A stretch of 64,000 bases of DNA, taken from positions 496,001-560,000 of the forward strand of contig NZ_QYUO01000003.1 of the NCBI RefSeq assembly GCF_003591035.1, read 5' to 3'. Made by a program: the position numbers and the translations under genes. Below the pieces are notes generated by a model. The model was not told where the DNA came from. It searched no databases and worked only from the letters and a program-made list of their open reading frames with translations. Source of the stretch: Noviherbaspirillum saxi (GTDB lineage: Bacteria > Pseudomonadota > Gammaproteobacteria > Burkholderiales > Burkholderiaceae_D). Shown here one piece after another: positions 1-9,174 of this stretch; within the stretch, counting starts at the first letter, position 1; each line of letters begins with the position of its first letter.

Positions 1-209
1 ACGCATTTGCACGCCGCGACCTTGACAGCCTTCAATGGTATTGGAAAAGCGACTCCAATGCCGCCGGCAGACAAGATTTTCGGGCGATCGGGCACATGTG
101 TTGTCAGCTTATTGTCAGGAATTCTTCAGCTTCGCGACAGGAGTGGGCCATATAGTCGCCACATCTTTAATAGCGATCCTTATCAATATCTGATGCAGGA
201 TCGATAACA
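1..209. other. Upstream region of tctB, no gene recognised
   Basis: No convincing coding sequence was found in the first 209 bases. The short open frame here has no recognisable motif. The AT-richer stretch just before position 210 probably carries the promoter of tctBA, and an AGGAT sequence about ten bases before the tctB start may serve as ribosome binding site. A substrate-binding tctC gene, if present, must lie outside the window. Confidence 0.4.
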
Positions 210-683
210 ATGGAGACTGTCGTGCCAAACTTCATCCGTAACCCGCAGGATTTCTGGTCGGGTTTTATCTTTCTATTTGTCGGCCTGGCCGCGGTGCTGA
301 TCGGCCGCGACTATGCCATGGGCAGCGCAGGACGCATGGGCCCGGCTTATTTCCCCACCATGCTGGGCGCGCTGCTCAGCCTCATCGGCGCCATGTCGGT
401 TGCTCGTTCCATGTTTCGTTCAGGCGAGGCAATAGGACGTATTGCGTTGAAAAACCTGCTCCTGATCATCGGAGCCGTGATCCTGTTCGGCATTCTCGTC
501 CGTGGCGCAGGCTTGGTCGTTGCCGTCATTTTCCTGGTCATGGCAAGCGGCTTTGCCAGCACCAAATTCAAGGCATTGCCCTTCCTTGCCGTCGCCATCG
601 GTCTGGCGGTATTCAGCGCGCTGGTGTTCGTCGTCGCGCTGGGATTGCCGATGCCGGTATTCGGCCCTTGGTTCGGCTTTTAA
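210..683 (+). CDS. tctB: Tripartite tricarboxylate transporter small membrane subunit TctB
   Basis: A 157-residue inner-membrane protein with about four hydrophobic segments, the usual size and layout of TctB, the small membrane subunit of tripartite tricarboxylate transporters. The N-terminal part contains the family-like GxxxMGPAYFP stretch after the first membrane segment (around residues 40-50). It lies 9 bases ahead of tctA, which follows with its own strong ribosome binding site, so the two are co-transcribed. In this family TctB and TctA form the secondary transporter and a periplasmic Bug protein delivers the carboxylate. No tctC is adjacent; the Bug gene at 36.0-37.0 kb belongs to another operon. 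The substrate cannot be told from sequence. Confidence 0.9.
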   Translation: METVVPNFIRNPQDFWSGFIFLFVGLAAVLIGRDYAMGSAGRMGPAYFPTMLGALLSLIGAMSVARSMFRSGEAIGRIALKNLLLIIGAVILFGILVRGAGLVVAVIFLVMASGFASTKFKALPFLAVAIGLAVFSALVFVVALGLPMPVFGPWFGF

Positions 684-692
684 GGAGACAAC

Positions 693-2192
693 ATGGAAAT
701 CCTCGGCTATCTGTCTCTCGGTTTCGATACCGCTCTTTCGCTGAACAATCTTCTTTATTGTCTGATCGGCGTTTTCCTCGGTACCGCCATCGGCGTGCTG
801 CCCGGTCTGGGACCGGTGGCCACCATCGCCATGCTGCTGCCGGCTACCTTCGCACTGCCCCCGATCTCGTCGCTGATCATGCTGTCGGGGATCTATTACG
901 GTGCACAGTACGGCGGCTCGACCACCGCGATCCTGGTCAACCTGCCCGGCGAATCGTCGTCGGTGGTGACCGCGATCGACGGCTACCAGATGGCGCGCAA
1001 CGGCAATGCCGGCAAGGCGCTGGCGACCGCCGGAATCGGCTCGTTCTTCGCCGGCACGGTGGCCACGCTGCTGCTGGCGCTGTTCGCCCCGCCCCTGGCC
1101 GAACTGGCGCTGAAGTTTGGTCCGGCCGAATACTTTTCGCTGATGGTGCTGGGTCTGGTCGCCTCGGTGGTGCTGGCGCATGGCTCGCTGCTGCGCGCCA
1201 TCGGCATGATCATCCTCGGCTTGTTACTGGGCCTGGTCGGCACCGACGTGAACTCCGGCACGCCGCGCTATACCTTCGATCTGCCGCAACTGGCCGATGG
1301 CATCAACTTCGTCGTGGTCGCGATGGGCATGTTCGGCCTGGGGGAAATCATTGCCAACCTCGACCACGAAGAGACGCGCTCGCTGCTGTCGATGAAGGTA
1401 GGCCGCCTCATGCCTGACAAGGATGATCTCAAGCGCATCGTCGCGCCAATCCTGCGCGGCACCGCGCTGGGGTCCATGCTGGGCATTTTGCCGGGCGGCG
1501 GCGCGATGCTATCGTCGTTTGCCGCGTATTCGATCGAAAAGAAGATTTCGAAGAATTCGGCCCAGTTCGGCAAGGGCGCGATCGAAGGTGTGGCGGCCCC
1601 CGAATCGGCTAACAATGCCGGTGCGCAAACTTCGTTCATCCCGATGCTGACCCTGGGCATTCCGTCCAATCCGGTGATGGCGCTGATGATCGGCGCGATG
1701 ATCATCCAGGGCATCCAGCCGGGACCGGCGGTCATGACGGAACAGCCGGCGCTGTTCTGGGGCATCATCGCGTCGATGTGGATCGGCAACTTCTTTTTGA
1801 TCGTGCTGAACCTGCCGATGATTGGCTTGTGGGTGCGCATGATCATGGTGCCGTACCACTACCTGTATCCAGGCATCCTGGTGTTCTGCGCGATTGGGGT
1901 GTTCAGCCTGAATAACAGCGAATTCGACGTGTTCCTGATGGCGGGCTTCGGTCTGTTCGGCTACGTCTGCAGCAAGCTGAAAATGGAAGCGGCGCCGATG
2001 CTGCTGGGTTTCATCATCGGACCGATGATGGAAGAGTATCTGCGTCGTGCGCTGCTGTTGTCGCGCAGCGATCCGATGGTGTTTTTGCAGCGCCCGATCA
2101 GCGCGACGATGCTGATTCTGGCAGCACTGGCCATGGCGGTAGTGCTGCTGCCAGCCTTGCGCAAGAAACGCGAAGAAGCCTTCGTCGAGTAA
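693..2192 (+). CDS. tctA: Tripartite tricarboxylate transporter large membrane subunit TctA
   Basis: A 499-residue, very hydrophobic protein with about a dozen membrane segments. It has the conserved TctA signature region near the N-terminus (GVLPGLGPVATIAMLLP, then YYGAQYGGSTTAILVNLPGE) and its repeat in the second half (GILPGGGAMLSSF, then GIPSNPVMALMIGAM). This is the large permease subunit that moves carboxylates such as citrate across the inner membrane, driven by ion symport. The start is supported by AAGGAGACA just upstream. It forms an operon with tctB and is followed by palindromic sequences that look like a terminator. Confidence 0.95.
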   Translation: MEILGYLSLGFDTALSLNNLLYCLIGVFLGTAIGVLPGLGPVATIAMLLPATFALPPISSLIMLSGIYYGAQYGGSTTAILVNLPGESSSVVTAIDGYQMARNGNAGKALATAGIGSFFAGTVATLLLALFAPPLAELALKFGPAEYFSLMVLGLVASVVLAHGSLLRAIGMIILGLLLGLVGTDVNSGTPRYTFDLPQLADGINFVVVAMGMFGLGEIIANLDHEETRSLLSMKVGRLMPDKDDLKRIVAPILRGTALGSMLGILPGGGAMLSSFAAYSIEKKISKNSAQFGKGAIEGVAAPESANNAGAQTSFIPMLTLGIPSNPVMALMIGAMIIQGIQPGPAVMTEQPALFWGIIASMWIGNFFLIVLNLPMIGLWVRMIMVPYHYLYPGILVFCAIGVFSLNNSEFDVFLMAGFGLFGYVCSKLKMEAAPMLLGFIIGPMMEEYLRRALLLSRSDPMVFLQRPISATMLILAALAMAVVLLPALRKKREEAFVE

Positions 2193-2195
2193 ACA

Positions 2196-2249
2196 GCTGC
2201 GCCGGCGCAGCATCGTCGATCCAACGCCGGTATCCCGGGGTTGGATCGA
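2196..2249 (+). terminator. Hairpins behind tctBA
   Basis: Two inverted repeats follow the tctA stop. A 16-base perfect palindrome sits at 2196-2211 (GCTGCGCC then GGCGCAGC). A second stem pairs TCGATCCAAC at 2216-2225 with GTTGGATCGA at 2240-2249 around a 14-base loop and is followed by a weak T-rich tract. They lie between genes that converge (tctA on plus, the CHRD gene on minus), as expected for a shared terminator. Confidence 0.6.
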
Positions 2250-2279
2250 TAGTTCTTCGCAAGAGTGTGCGACTCTTGA

Positions 2280-2738
2280 CTACGGTTTGAGCTGTACCCG
2301 AATCTCTCCCGCCGGGTATGCGACGCTGTGAACATTGATATACAGATTGCCGGCTTTGTAATCTGCAAACTGGGCGTCCGTCAGTTTTGCGCTGGCCGGT
2401 ACGGAAAACACCTTATCCGAAGTCTTTGTCAACGGAATGATAACGGGGCCGTTTTCGCTCTTGGATCCCCGATGGATATGAGCGGCCGTTGCGCTCAGGT
2501 CGTCGATGATGACCGATCCGCTGACGGTTCTGTCGTCGGCAACGGTGATCGTACTTTTTCCCGATGCCTTGGTTGTAATCGGTGGCACCTCGTTGGCCCC
2601 GCTCAACGTCGTGGTGGGTTTGGAGCCGCCAAGACCGACCTTTTCCATCATGCCGCAGCCGCTGGACCATACTGCGATACCGGCAACGATGACGGCAGCA
2701 GCCACACGCCGGGCAGCACTATATTCTGAACGCTTCAT
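2280..2738 (-). CDS. CHRD domain lipoprotein
   Basis: A 152-residue protein. The start at 2738 is chosen because AAGGAGAC stands just upstream; an in-frame upstream extension to 2798 has no such support. The first ~28 residues form a signal peptide ending in a lipobox-like SSGC, so the mature protein is probably lipid-anchored. The rest is a CHRD domain: LSGANEVPP near the start, a central AAHIHRG, and a closing NLYINVHSVAYPAGEIRVQL. CHRD domains are named after chordin and are common in secreted bacterial proteins; their role is not established. It is transcribed alone, converging on tctA. Confidence 0.85.
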   Translation of the reverse strand: MKRSEYSAARRVAAAVIVAGIAVWSSGCGMMEKVGLGGSKPTTTLSGANEVPPITTKASGKSTITVADDRTVSGSVIIDDLSATAAHIHRGSKSENGPVIIPLTKTSDKVFSVPASAKLTDAQFADYKAGNLYINVHSVAYPAGEIRVQLKP

Positions 2739-3076
2739 TATTGTCTCCTTAAGCTGCAGGTTGGAATCGGTGCAGTATTGTTCTGCGGAACAGTGCATCG
2801 CAATCGCTGCATATTGAGCTTAGAAGAATGCGTTACGCGTGAACTTAAGTAATCAATAAGAATTGATTCAAATCAAGTCGTGCCGGAGAGAAGAGATATT
2901 CGCCCAACTGCAGTTCGCGTCGTAGGTGCCCTGCGCGAGTCTGCGTATTGCCTCGTTGAATGAAAACCGGGATTTTTTATTGCTTCAAGCGCACGACTCG
3001 CGCGCATCGTTAACTTTCCGGGCGTGGGCGGCATGCCCGCGACCACGCCCGATAATAGGTCTGGACCGCAGCGTCC
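2739..3076. other. Intergenic region between CHRD gene and small hypothetical gene
   Basis: This stretch holds the promoter region of the CHRD lipoprotein gene (AT-rich part around 2820-2880) and, at its far end, the hairpin described at 3019-3051. No credible coding sequence was seen; the short open frames carry no motif and no ribosome binding site. Confidence 0.4.
3019..3051 (-). terminator. Nested hairpin downstream of the small hypothetical gene
   Basis: CGGGCGTGG at 3019-3027 pairs perfectly with CCACGCCCG at 3043-3051. The 15-base loop contains a further GCGG/CCGC pairing. It lies 26 bases beyond the stop of the minus-strand gene ending at 3077. No T-tract follows, so termination is inferred from position only. 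Confidence 0.45.
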
Positions 3077-3382
3077 TTAGTGGTGGCTTCCCCCATTCAA
3101 AGGTCCGGGATTCCTACTGCCGTCGTTTCCATTTCCTCCAGAGCCTATGACCGTATGATGGAGATCGTGTATCTCTCCGTCGCTTAAAGGCTCGCCAATC
3201 TTGATGGAAACATCCCCGGAACCGTCAGAATTTTCTCCTACTATGCGGCCATTTTCGATCCTAAGTCTACCACCCGAGTTTTTAACAATTTCTTCGGCAT
3301 CTTTTTGGGTGAGTATTTCTCCCGGAGTAAATTCGTCCTGACTAAGGCTAACGTTGGGCAAAGTGAAAGAGACACCGGACAT
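3077..3382 (-). CDS. Small hypothetical protein, Gly/Asn-rich C-terminus
   Basis: A 101-residue protein of unknown function. The start at 3382 is preferred because GGGAGAA lies 9-10 bases upstream; the open frame extends to 3529 without such a site. It has no signal peptide or membrane segment. The middle is rich in charged residues (KDAEEIVKNSGGRLRIENGR) and the end is a low-complexity Gly/Asn/His tail (SGGNGNDG, then GGSHH). It lies downstream of exbD on the same strand with a gap of about 180 bases, so it may be a separate unit. No family was recognised. Confidence 0.5.
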   Translation of the reverse strand: MSGVSFTLPNVSLSQDEFTPGEILTQKDAEEIVKNSGGRLRIENGRIVGENSDGSGDVSIKIGEPLSDGEIHDLHHTVIGSGGNGNDGSRNPGPLNGGSHH

Positions 3383-3564
3383 AGCTATTCTCCCTATAAG
3401 TATTGAAAGTCCCCAAGCACCCCATGATGCTCGCGATAGACTTAATACGTGAGTGGATCGAGCCGGAAAAATAGTTCCTATCGCTGCGGATAACACATCA
3501 AAAAAACGGTTGGGACTTGCAGCCTGCATCCCGCCACCGCATAGCTGGTGCAGTGGATGCCAGA

Positions 3565-3987
3565 CTATCTGGCCGCTTCGGTGACAAATGCGATTTTGGT
3601 AATGCCGACGCTTTGCGCGATGGCCATCACTTCGGCAAGCTGCTCATAGTGCGTGCGGCGGTCGGCGCGCAAGTGCATTTCGGGTGACGGCGCACCCTGG
3701 GCCAATGTTCCTTTCAAGTGTCCCGCCAACGAAGCATTGCCAACTTCTTCACCGCCGACAAATATCCGGTTCCGGGCATCCAGTGAGACCTGGACCGTAA
3801 GCGCCTGATCGTTCATGCGCGTAGCGTCTACCTTGGGCAGGTCCACCGGCACCGCCTGGTTCAGCAAAGGTGCCGTGATGATGAAGATGACCAGCAACAC
3901 GAGCATCACATCGACCAGCGGCGTGGTGTTGATCTCGACCATAGGTTGGCTGTGACCGCTCTTGCTGCCGTTGTAGTTGAATCCCAT
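3565..3987 (-). CDS. exbD: Biopolymer transporter ExbD/TolR family
   Basis: A 140-residue protein with a short cytoplasmic N-terminus, one membrane segment at about residues 22-42 and a periplasmic domain. The membrane segment holds the family motif TTPLVDVMLVLLVIF; Asp26 corresponds to the proton-conducting aspartate of ExbD/TolR. With ExbB it forms the inner-membrane motor that energises TonB. It follows exbB by 13 bases and ends an operon with a TonB-dependent receptor and tonB, so an ExbD role is preferred over TolR. Confidence 0.92.
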   Translation of the reverse strand: MGFNYNGSKSGHSQPMVEINTTPLVDVMLVLLVIFIITAPLLNQAVPVDLPKVDATRMNDQALTVQVSLDARNRIFVGGEEVGNASLAGHLKGTLAQGAPSPEMHLRADRRTHYEQLAEVMAIAQSVGITKIAFVTEAAR

Positions 3988-4000
3988 CGTTGCCCCCGGG

Positions 4001-4729
4001 TTAGCTCGCTGCGCGCAGAGCCGTCACCGCGACCGCTCTGGCCTGACCGTCGACGCGCACCCCTGCCACCAGATAGGCATGCAGGCTATTCGCAAAGCCA
4101 TCCAGCTGGGCCAGCACGAGGCGATTTCCGCGGGTGAATGCGTTATACGCCAGCACAGCCGGAATCGCGACAAACAGGCCGGCGGCCGTCATGATCAGTG
4201 CCTCACCGACCGGCCCCGCCACCTTGTCGAGTACGACTTGCGTCGCTCCCGACAATCCGACCAGCGCGTGGTAAATGCCCCAGACGGTGCCGAACAGGCC
4301 GACAAACGGCGCGGTCGAACCGACCGAAGCGAGAAACGTCAACCCACGTTCGACGCGCGCCTGGGCAAGCACGGTCGACTGTTGCAAGGTGCGTCCGATA
4401 AACTCGCTTGCATCCACGCCGGCTCCGATGCCGCCCGATGACTTTTCTTCCCATGCCTGGGCGGCCAGAATCGCATCGGTGGCAAGGAGGGCAAACACGC
4501 CGGTTTTGTCCTGTGCCCGGATGGTGTCGAGCGCCTGCGCACGCGAACTCGCATTCCAGAATACGGTCATGGCGGCAGAGATGATTGAGCGATTACGCCA
4601 CTGCGCGAACGCCTTGCCGATGATGATGTACCAGCTGGCAACCGACATCAGCAGCAACATGACGGCGACGGCATACGACACCGCATCGCCTTGGGCCAGG
4701 AAGTGCGCCAGTCCGAGTTTGTCATTCAT
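4001..4729 (-). CDS. exbB: Biopolymer transporter ExbB (MotA/TolQ/ExbB proton channel)
   Basis: A 242-residue inner-membrane protein with three predicted membrane segments: near residues 15-40 and, in the conserved C-terminal proton-channel domain, around 130-160 (TAPFVGLFGTVWGIYHAL) and 170-200 (ALIMTAAGLFVAIPAVLAYN). These two stretches are signatures of the MotA/TolQ/ExbB family. AAGGAGT precedes the start. With ExbD it uses the proton motive force to drive TonB for the receptor encoded upstream. Confidence 0.94.
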   Translation of the reverse strand: MNDKLGLAHFLAQGDAVSYAVAVMLLLMSVASWYIIIGKAFAQWRNRSIISAAMTVFWNASSRAQALDTIRAQDKTGVFALLATDAILAAQAWEEKSSGGIGAGVDASEFIGRTLQQSTVLAQARVERGLTFLASVGSTAPFVGLFGTVWGIYHALVGLSGATQVVLDKVAGPVGEALIMTAAGLFVAIPAVLAYNAFTRGNRLVLAQLDGFANSLHAYLVAGVRVDGQARAVAVTALRAAS

Positions 4730-4768
4730 GGGAAGACTCCTTGTTCAACGAGGTTGATTGTCAAAAGA

Positions 4769-6115
4769 TCAGGCCGTCGCGGGCTTGCGCATGCGCCAAT
4801 GCAGCAGCAATTCGGTAATCAGCACCAAGCCTGCCGACAGCCCCAACAAGGGCATTGCCATGCTCAGGATGATGGCCGTCACCCATGTCGCGGGAGAGGC
4901 CGATGTCCATGCGCCGGGTAGCAGGCGCGGCAGCCCGAGCGCACCGCTTTGCCGGCGCTTGAAGTACATCACCCATCCGGATACGAGCGAGAACAGGATG
5001 CCGAGTCCGAACATCAGCAGCACTGCCTGATTCCACCAGCCGAATTCGCCGCGATGGAAGGGAATGCCGATCGCCGTTGCCTTGCCAAACGCCGTTTGCC
5101 TGTCCCATCCCGCGTAGTAGAGACTGTTGCCACTGTACGCATCCAGTACCAGGTCGAACTTCTTTTCCGGCTGCCTGCGGTCGAAGCTGGCTGCGCGCCA
5201 GACGCCGTGTGCTCCTCGCGGCGCCGTCAGTTGCATTGACACATCCGGAGCCTGCCGGCGCGCGGCATCCCATGCTGATTGCCAGTTCATCGGCGTCGCG
5301 CCTTCGATCGCCGCGGATTTCAGATTCCGCGGCGCTTGCGGCGGTGCCTGCCCCGCCAGATCGCGTGCACCCCGTATCTGTTCGCCCGCGTACTTGCTCC
5401 ATGTCAGTCCGGTTGCCACCATGATCAGGCTGATCAGGCTCAGCGCGATACCGATGAAGGCATGCCATTGCCTCCAGGCCGGGCGCCCTTGCGTTCCCTT
5501 TTGCGGCAACGCGTTCTGCTTCTTCGATGGCCACCACAACACGATGCCGGTGATCAGCATGATCATTAGCCAGCTCGCGGCAAGCTCGATCATCCAGCGC
5601 CAGCCGTCGCCTTGCAGCAGACTGGAGTGCAGTTTTCTCGACCAGTTGCCGAAACGCTCCGCCTCCACTTGACTACCCAGCACTTCCGCCGTGTACGGGT
5701 TGACGTACATGACCGTGGGCCGCGCCGAAATGCTGTCGGCGGCAGGCCCGTGGTCATGTCCTTCGTGTCCGGGCCTGGTGCCGACCGGTGCGAAATAAAC
5801 CTTCACGCTATCGCGCTCGTTATAGGCGGGCACGACGGAGCGCAACATCAGGCCCTCCGGCATTGCGGCATTTGCCGCAGCAACTGCATCGTCGAGCGGC
5901 CGCATGGCCCCGGCAGGAACGACCCGATCCATTTTGCCGTACAACGCGCTTTCGATCTGCGGTGTGAAGATGTACAGGATGCCCGTGAATGCCGCAACCA
6001 GTGCAAATGGCGAGGCGATCAGCGCCGCCCAGAAATGGATACGCCAGAACAGGCTCCTGCGCTGGGCCTCCAGTAATTTCTCATTATTGACGGTGCTTAT
6101 CCTGGTTCGAATCAT
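4769..6115 (-). CDS. PepSY-associated membrane protein
   Basis: A 448-residue membrane protein of the PepSY-TM type often found beside TonB-dependent metal or siderophore receptors. The start at 6115 is supported by AGGAGAG upstream. The first membrane segment is at about residues 28-48 (FWAALIASPFALVAAFTGIL); others follow a large periplasmic loop (SWLMIMLITGIVLWWP), then FIGIALSLISLIMVATGLTW and a C-terminal pair. A His/Gly-rich stretch (GHEGHDHGP) in the loop could bind metal. In related proteins a role in iron or siderophore reduction is proposed, but function here is inferred only from context between the receptor and exbB. Confidence 0.82.
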   Translation of the reverse strand: MIRTRISTVNNEKLLEAQRRSLFWRIHFWAALIASPFALVAAFTGILYIFTPQIESALYGKMDRVVPAGAMRPLDDAVAAANAAMPEGLMLRSVVPAYNERDSVKVYFAPVGTRPGHEGHDHGPAADSISARPTVMYVNPYTAEVLGSQVEAERFGNWSRKLHSSLLQGDGWRWMIELAASWLMIMLITGIVLWWPSKKQNALPQKGTQGRPAWRQWHAFIGIALSLISLIMVATGLTWSKYAGEQIRGARDLAGQAPPQAPRNLKSAAIEGATPMNWQSAWDAARRQAPDVSMQLTAPRGAHGVWRAASFDRRQPEKKFDLVLDAYSGNSLYYAGWDRQTAFGKATAIGIPFHRGEFGWWNQAVLLMFGLGILFSLVSGWVMYFKRRQSGALGLPRLLPGAWTSASPATWVTAIILSMAMPLLGLSAGLVLITELLLHWRMRKPATA

Positions 6116-6147
6116 GCATGCTCTCCTGATGATCAACGCCTGCCGTC

Positions 6148-8424
6148 TCACATACTGAACTTCAGCTCAGCGACGACAGTGCGCTGGGTATACGGATGGA
6201 AGGCCCAGTACTTGTAGTTGTTGAGGTTGTCGATGCCCAGCGCCAGGCTCCACTGCCTGGCGACGCGGTAGTGCATGCGCACATCGGCTACCAGGAACTT
6301 GCTGACGCCGGTGTAGCTGAAGCCGTTCGGATCGCTGTTGTCCAGCGTGCCGTACTGCCTTCCGCTATAGCGCAGGCCGAGCGTGTGGGTCCATTTTTCA
6401 TTGGCGCGATAAGTGGCCAGCAGGTTGGCGCGCCATTTCGGCACGCGCGGCTGCCATTTGCCCACGCTCGCCGGGAACTTGGCATTCTTCGCTATCGTCG
6501 AATCGGCATAGGTCAGGCTGCTGTTCAGGTCCAGGCCGCGCAAGCCGATGTCATTGGCCTGGTAGGCCAGCTCCAGGCCGGAAGTGTGGATCTCGTCCAC
6601 GTTCTGGATATTGGTCAGGCTCGGCGTGACCGTGACGTTCGTTTGCGAATACAGCGCGTCGCGCGTGTTTTCATGGAACAGCGTGGCGCGCATCAAACCG
6701 TTGCCTAAGTCGCGTTCCACGGTCCATTCGCTGGTCCAGGATTTCTCCGGCCTCAGGTTCGGATCGTTGTTGACGATGGTGCCGGTAGAAATGCTGCCCT
6801 GGTACAGTTCGGCGACCGTCGGCATGCGCACCGCGCGTCCCAACGATGCCTTCAGCGCCAGTTCGGACGATACCTGGTAGGCGATCGCCGCCTTCGGCGA
6901 AAAATGGGTTTCCTTGCGTTCCACGAACGGCAACACCGAACTTGCGTTCGCGATCTCGCCGCCATAGGCATGCCATTCTTCGAGGCGTCCACCCAGCGTA
7001 GCGCGCCATGCTGGCGCGAAGCGCCAAGTGTCTTGCAGATACAGGCTTTGCAGTGCACTGTTGCCATTGAAAGCGGAGAAGCGGGCCGCCGCGCCGCCAT
7101 TGAGCCAGTCCGGCGTATCGGACACCAGCGTGCGCAGCTTGTAGTTCTCGCGCTGGTAGCCCATATCGACAATGTGCGCGCCCGCCGCGCCATCCGGACG
7201 CCAGGTGCCTTTCAGCGACAGCGCATGCCAGCCAGTGCCGCCCATGTCGGTGATGCGGCCGGCGCTGGCCGCCGGCAATGCGGTGGTCGGCGTGCGTACC
7301 TGGTCCTTTGCATAATCGTAGAGACTGGCCGCGACTTCCCAATCCCAGACACCCTGGATATTGCTCTTCACCGACAAGCCATGCATCACATGTTCCAGCT
7401 TGCCGTTGCTCGGCGCGAAGTCGGCCGGCGTCAATGCAAACTGGCGGCCGCCGATATTGACGTTGCCGCTGTAGACAGGCTTGCCGGCCGCGTCATGCAA
7501 ATAGGTTTGGGAGGTGCGCTTTGCTTCGTTCTGCCACCAGCCGAGCGTATAGCTGGCGCGCAAGGTTGGTGAAAAATCATAGGCAAGCTTGGCTTTCGCA
7601 TGGTCCTGGATGGTGTGCACCTGGTTCGTGGCGCCGAGAATCCACCAGTCCCGGTTTTGCGGATTCTTGTCCGCGATCGCCCCCGTCACGGGCGTGCCGG
7701 CGCCGCTCGCCGTGCCGGCACTGACCAGCCTGGTCGCGAAAACGAGCGGCTGGCCGTCGCTGTCGAGCCGGTTGACGTTCAGCCACCAGAACCAGTTGCC
7801 GTTCCTGTTGCCCAGCGACGCGCTGGCCTGGTGTCCGGAATAGGTGTCATCGGCGCCATATTGCTGGAAGCTTTGGGTGAAGCCGGTCAGCTTGGCATGG
7901 CCTTCGAATTTCGTCGGCATACGCGTCAGATAGTCCACCACGGCGCCGACCGAGTTGCCCGGATAGGCTGCCGAGAACGGACCGTACAACACATCCACGC
8001 GCTCGATCTCTTCCGGCGTTACCAATCCCCAGCGCGGCGTAAAGGAAGCGCCGTTGCCCAGCAGGTTGGACAGCAGGATGCCGTCCGCATAGACCAGCGA
8101 GCGTGCGCTGTTGCCGGTTCCCGATGCGCGGCTGGCCAGGACCGCATGGTCGTAGTCGCCGATGTAGCGCTTGCGCACCAGCAGGCTCGGCAGGTATTTC
8201 AGCGCATCTTCGCTGTCGGTTGCATTGATCGTATCCTCGACCTGTTCACCGGTCACGCCTTCGATGGTGGTCGGGATCTGCGTCGGCAGGGAAGTCGGAC
8301 GCCCGCCGGTGACCGTGACCGTGCCCAAGGTCTTGACCGGACCGCCGGATACCTGCTGGGCCGATGCGCCGGTAGCCAGGGCGGCAAGCAAGGCAGCGTA
8401 TAGCAGGCGGTAGCTGGATTTCAT
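6148..8424 (-). CDS. TonB-dependent outer membrane receptor
   Basis: A 758-residue outer-membrane receptor. It starts with a signal peptide cut after ATGASA, followed by a plug domain (about residues 50-170: SEDALKYLPSLLVRKR, then GPFSAAYPGNSVGAVVDY) and a 22-strand-type beta-barrel ending in Phe-Ser-Met (ELKFSM) with alternating aromatic residues. A clear TonB box was not identified; GTVTVTG near residues 34-40 is a candidate. A run of G (GGGGGGA) precedes the start. It is flanked by tonB and the PepSY/exbB/exbD genes, so it imports a ligand too large for porins, probably a metal chelate; the ligand cannot be read from sequence. Confidence 0.93.
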   Translation of the reverse strand: MKSSYRLLYAALLAALATGASAQQVSGGPVKTLGTVTVTGGRPTSLPTQIPTTIEGVTGEQVEDTINATDSEDALKYLPSLLVRKRYIGDYDHAVLASRASGTGNSARSLVYADGILLSNLLGNGASFTPRWGLVTPEEIERVDVLYGPFSAAYPGNSVGAVVDYLTRMPTKFEGHAKLTGFTQSFQQYGADDTYSGHQASASLGNRNGNWFWWLNVNRLDSDGQPLVFATRLVSAGTASGAGTPVTGAIADKNPQNRDWWILGATNQVHTIQDHAKAKLAYDFSPTLRASYTLGWWQNEAKRTSQTYLHDAAGKPVYSGNVNIGGRQFALTPADFAPSNGKLEHVMHGLSVKSNIQGVWDWEVAASLYDYAKDQVRTPTTALPAASAGRITDMGGTGWHALSLKGTWRPDGAAGAHIVDMGYQRENYKLRTLVSDTPDWLNGGAAARFSAFNGNSALQSLYLQDTWRFAPAWRATLGGRLEEWHAYGGEIANASSVLPFVERKETHFSPKAAIAYQVSSELALKASLGRAVRMPTVAELYQGSISTGTIVNNDPNLRPEKSWTSEWTVERDLGNGLMRATLFHENTRDALYSQTNVTVTPSLTNIQNVDEIHTSGLELAYQANDIGLRGLDLNSSLTYADSTIAKNAKFPASVGKWQPRVPKWRANLLATYRANEKWTHTLGLRYSGRQYGTLDNSDPNGFSYTGVSKFLVADVRMHYRVARQWSLALGIDNLNNYKYWAFHPYTQRTVVAELKFSM

Positions 8425-8466
8425 TCTTGTGTTCCCCCCTTTGTTGTTTTAAATGGCCGTATTGGC

Positions 8467-9174
8467 CTAACCTTCCAGTCGGAAAACAATCGGTACCATT
8501 ACGTTTGCAGCCACTGTTTCTTCGCCGCGGCGCGCCGGTACGAAGCGCCAGCGCTGCACGGTATCGACAGCCGCCTCGTCCAGACGCGGAATGCCGCTGC
8601 TTTGCTTGATCTGTATCTGTTCGGGCAGGCCTGCCGTGCTTACCCGGACCTGCAGCAATACCTTGCCCTCTTCGCGCTTGCGGCGCGAAATCGACGGATA
8701 GGCAGGCGCAGGGTTTTGCAGGTAGTCCGCGTCGAACCGTGGCCCCTGTACTACTACCGGTGCGGGTGCCGGCGTAGCGGCCGGACCAGGAGCCGCAGGG
8801 AGCCCGGCTTCACTGCTCGGTGCGGTCGGCGCAGCCGGGAACATGGGCGATACCGGCTCTGCGCTTGGTACTGCTGCAAGCATCGGCTTCTGCGCTGGTA
8901 CTTGTGCGTTGCGCTTCACTGACGTCGCAGCCGCCGGCAGCGGTGCAGGGGGAGTCGTCACGGATGTCGGGGGTTCAGGCAATGAAGGCGACGGGATCTC
9001 GATGGTGCGCGTTTCCAAGCGCAGCACAACTGGCTCTATCGTGTTGTGTGCCTGCGCAGACATCAGGCAGGCAATCAGTCCGGCGTGCAAACCTACGACC
9101 GCGGCAAACTGCGATGCACGTTGCGCCAGCGGACGGTGCTCCTGAGGTTCATCGGAAAACGCAGCAGTTGTCAT
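8467..9174 (-). CDS. tonB: Energy transducer TonB
   Basis: A 235-residue protein with one N-terminal membrane segment (around residues 22-42, AAVVGLHAGLIACLMSA), a long Pro/Ala-rich linker crossing the periplasm (about 60-150) and a C-terminal TonB domain (about 155-235: YPSISRRKREEGKVLLQVRV, then WRFVPARRG). It is the first gene of the operon leading into the receptor, so it is probably dedicated to that receptor. No good ribosome binding site was seen directly before the ATG at 9174, so the true start could differ by a few codons. Confidence 0.92.
   Translation of the reverse strand: MTTAAFSDEPQEHRPLAQRASQFAAVVGLHAGLIACLMSAQAHNTIEPVVLRLETRTIEIPSPSLPEPPTSVTTPPAPLPAAATSVKRNAQVPAQKPMLAAVPSAEPVSPMFPAAPTAPSSEAGLPAAPGPAATPAPAPVVVQGPRFDADYLQNPAPAYPSISRRKREEGKVLLQVRVSTAGLPEQIQIKQSSGIPRLDEAAVDTVQRWRFVPARRGEETVAANVMVPIVFRLEG

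Noticed and set aside
6104..6113. GGTTCGAATC, like a tRNA T-arm
   Set aside because: No acceptor, D or anticodon arms fit around it and it lies at the start of the PepSY gene.
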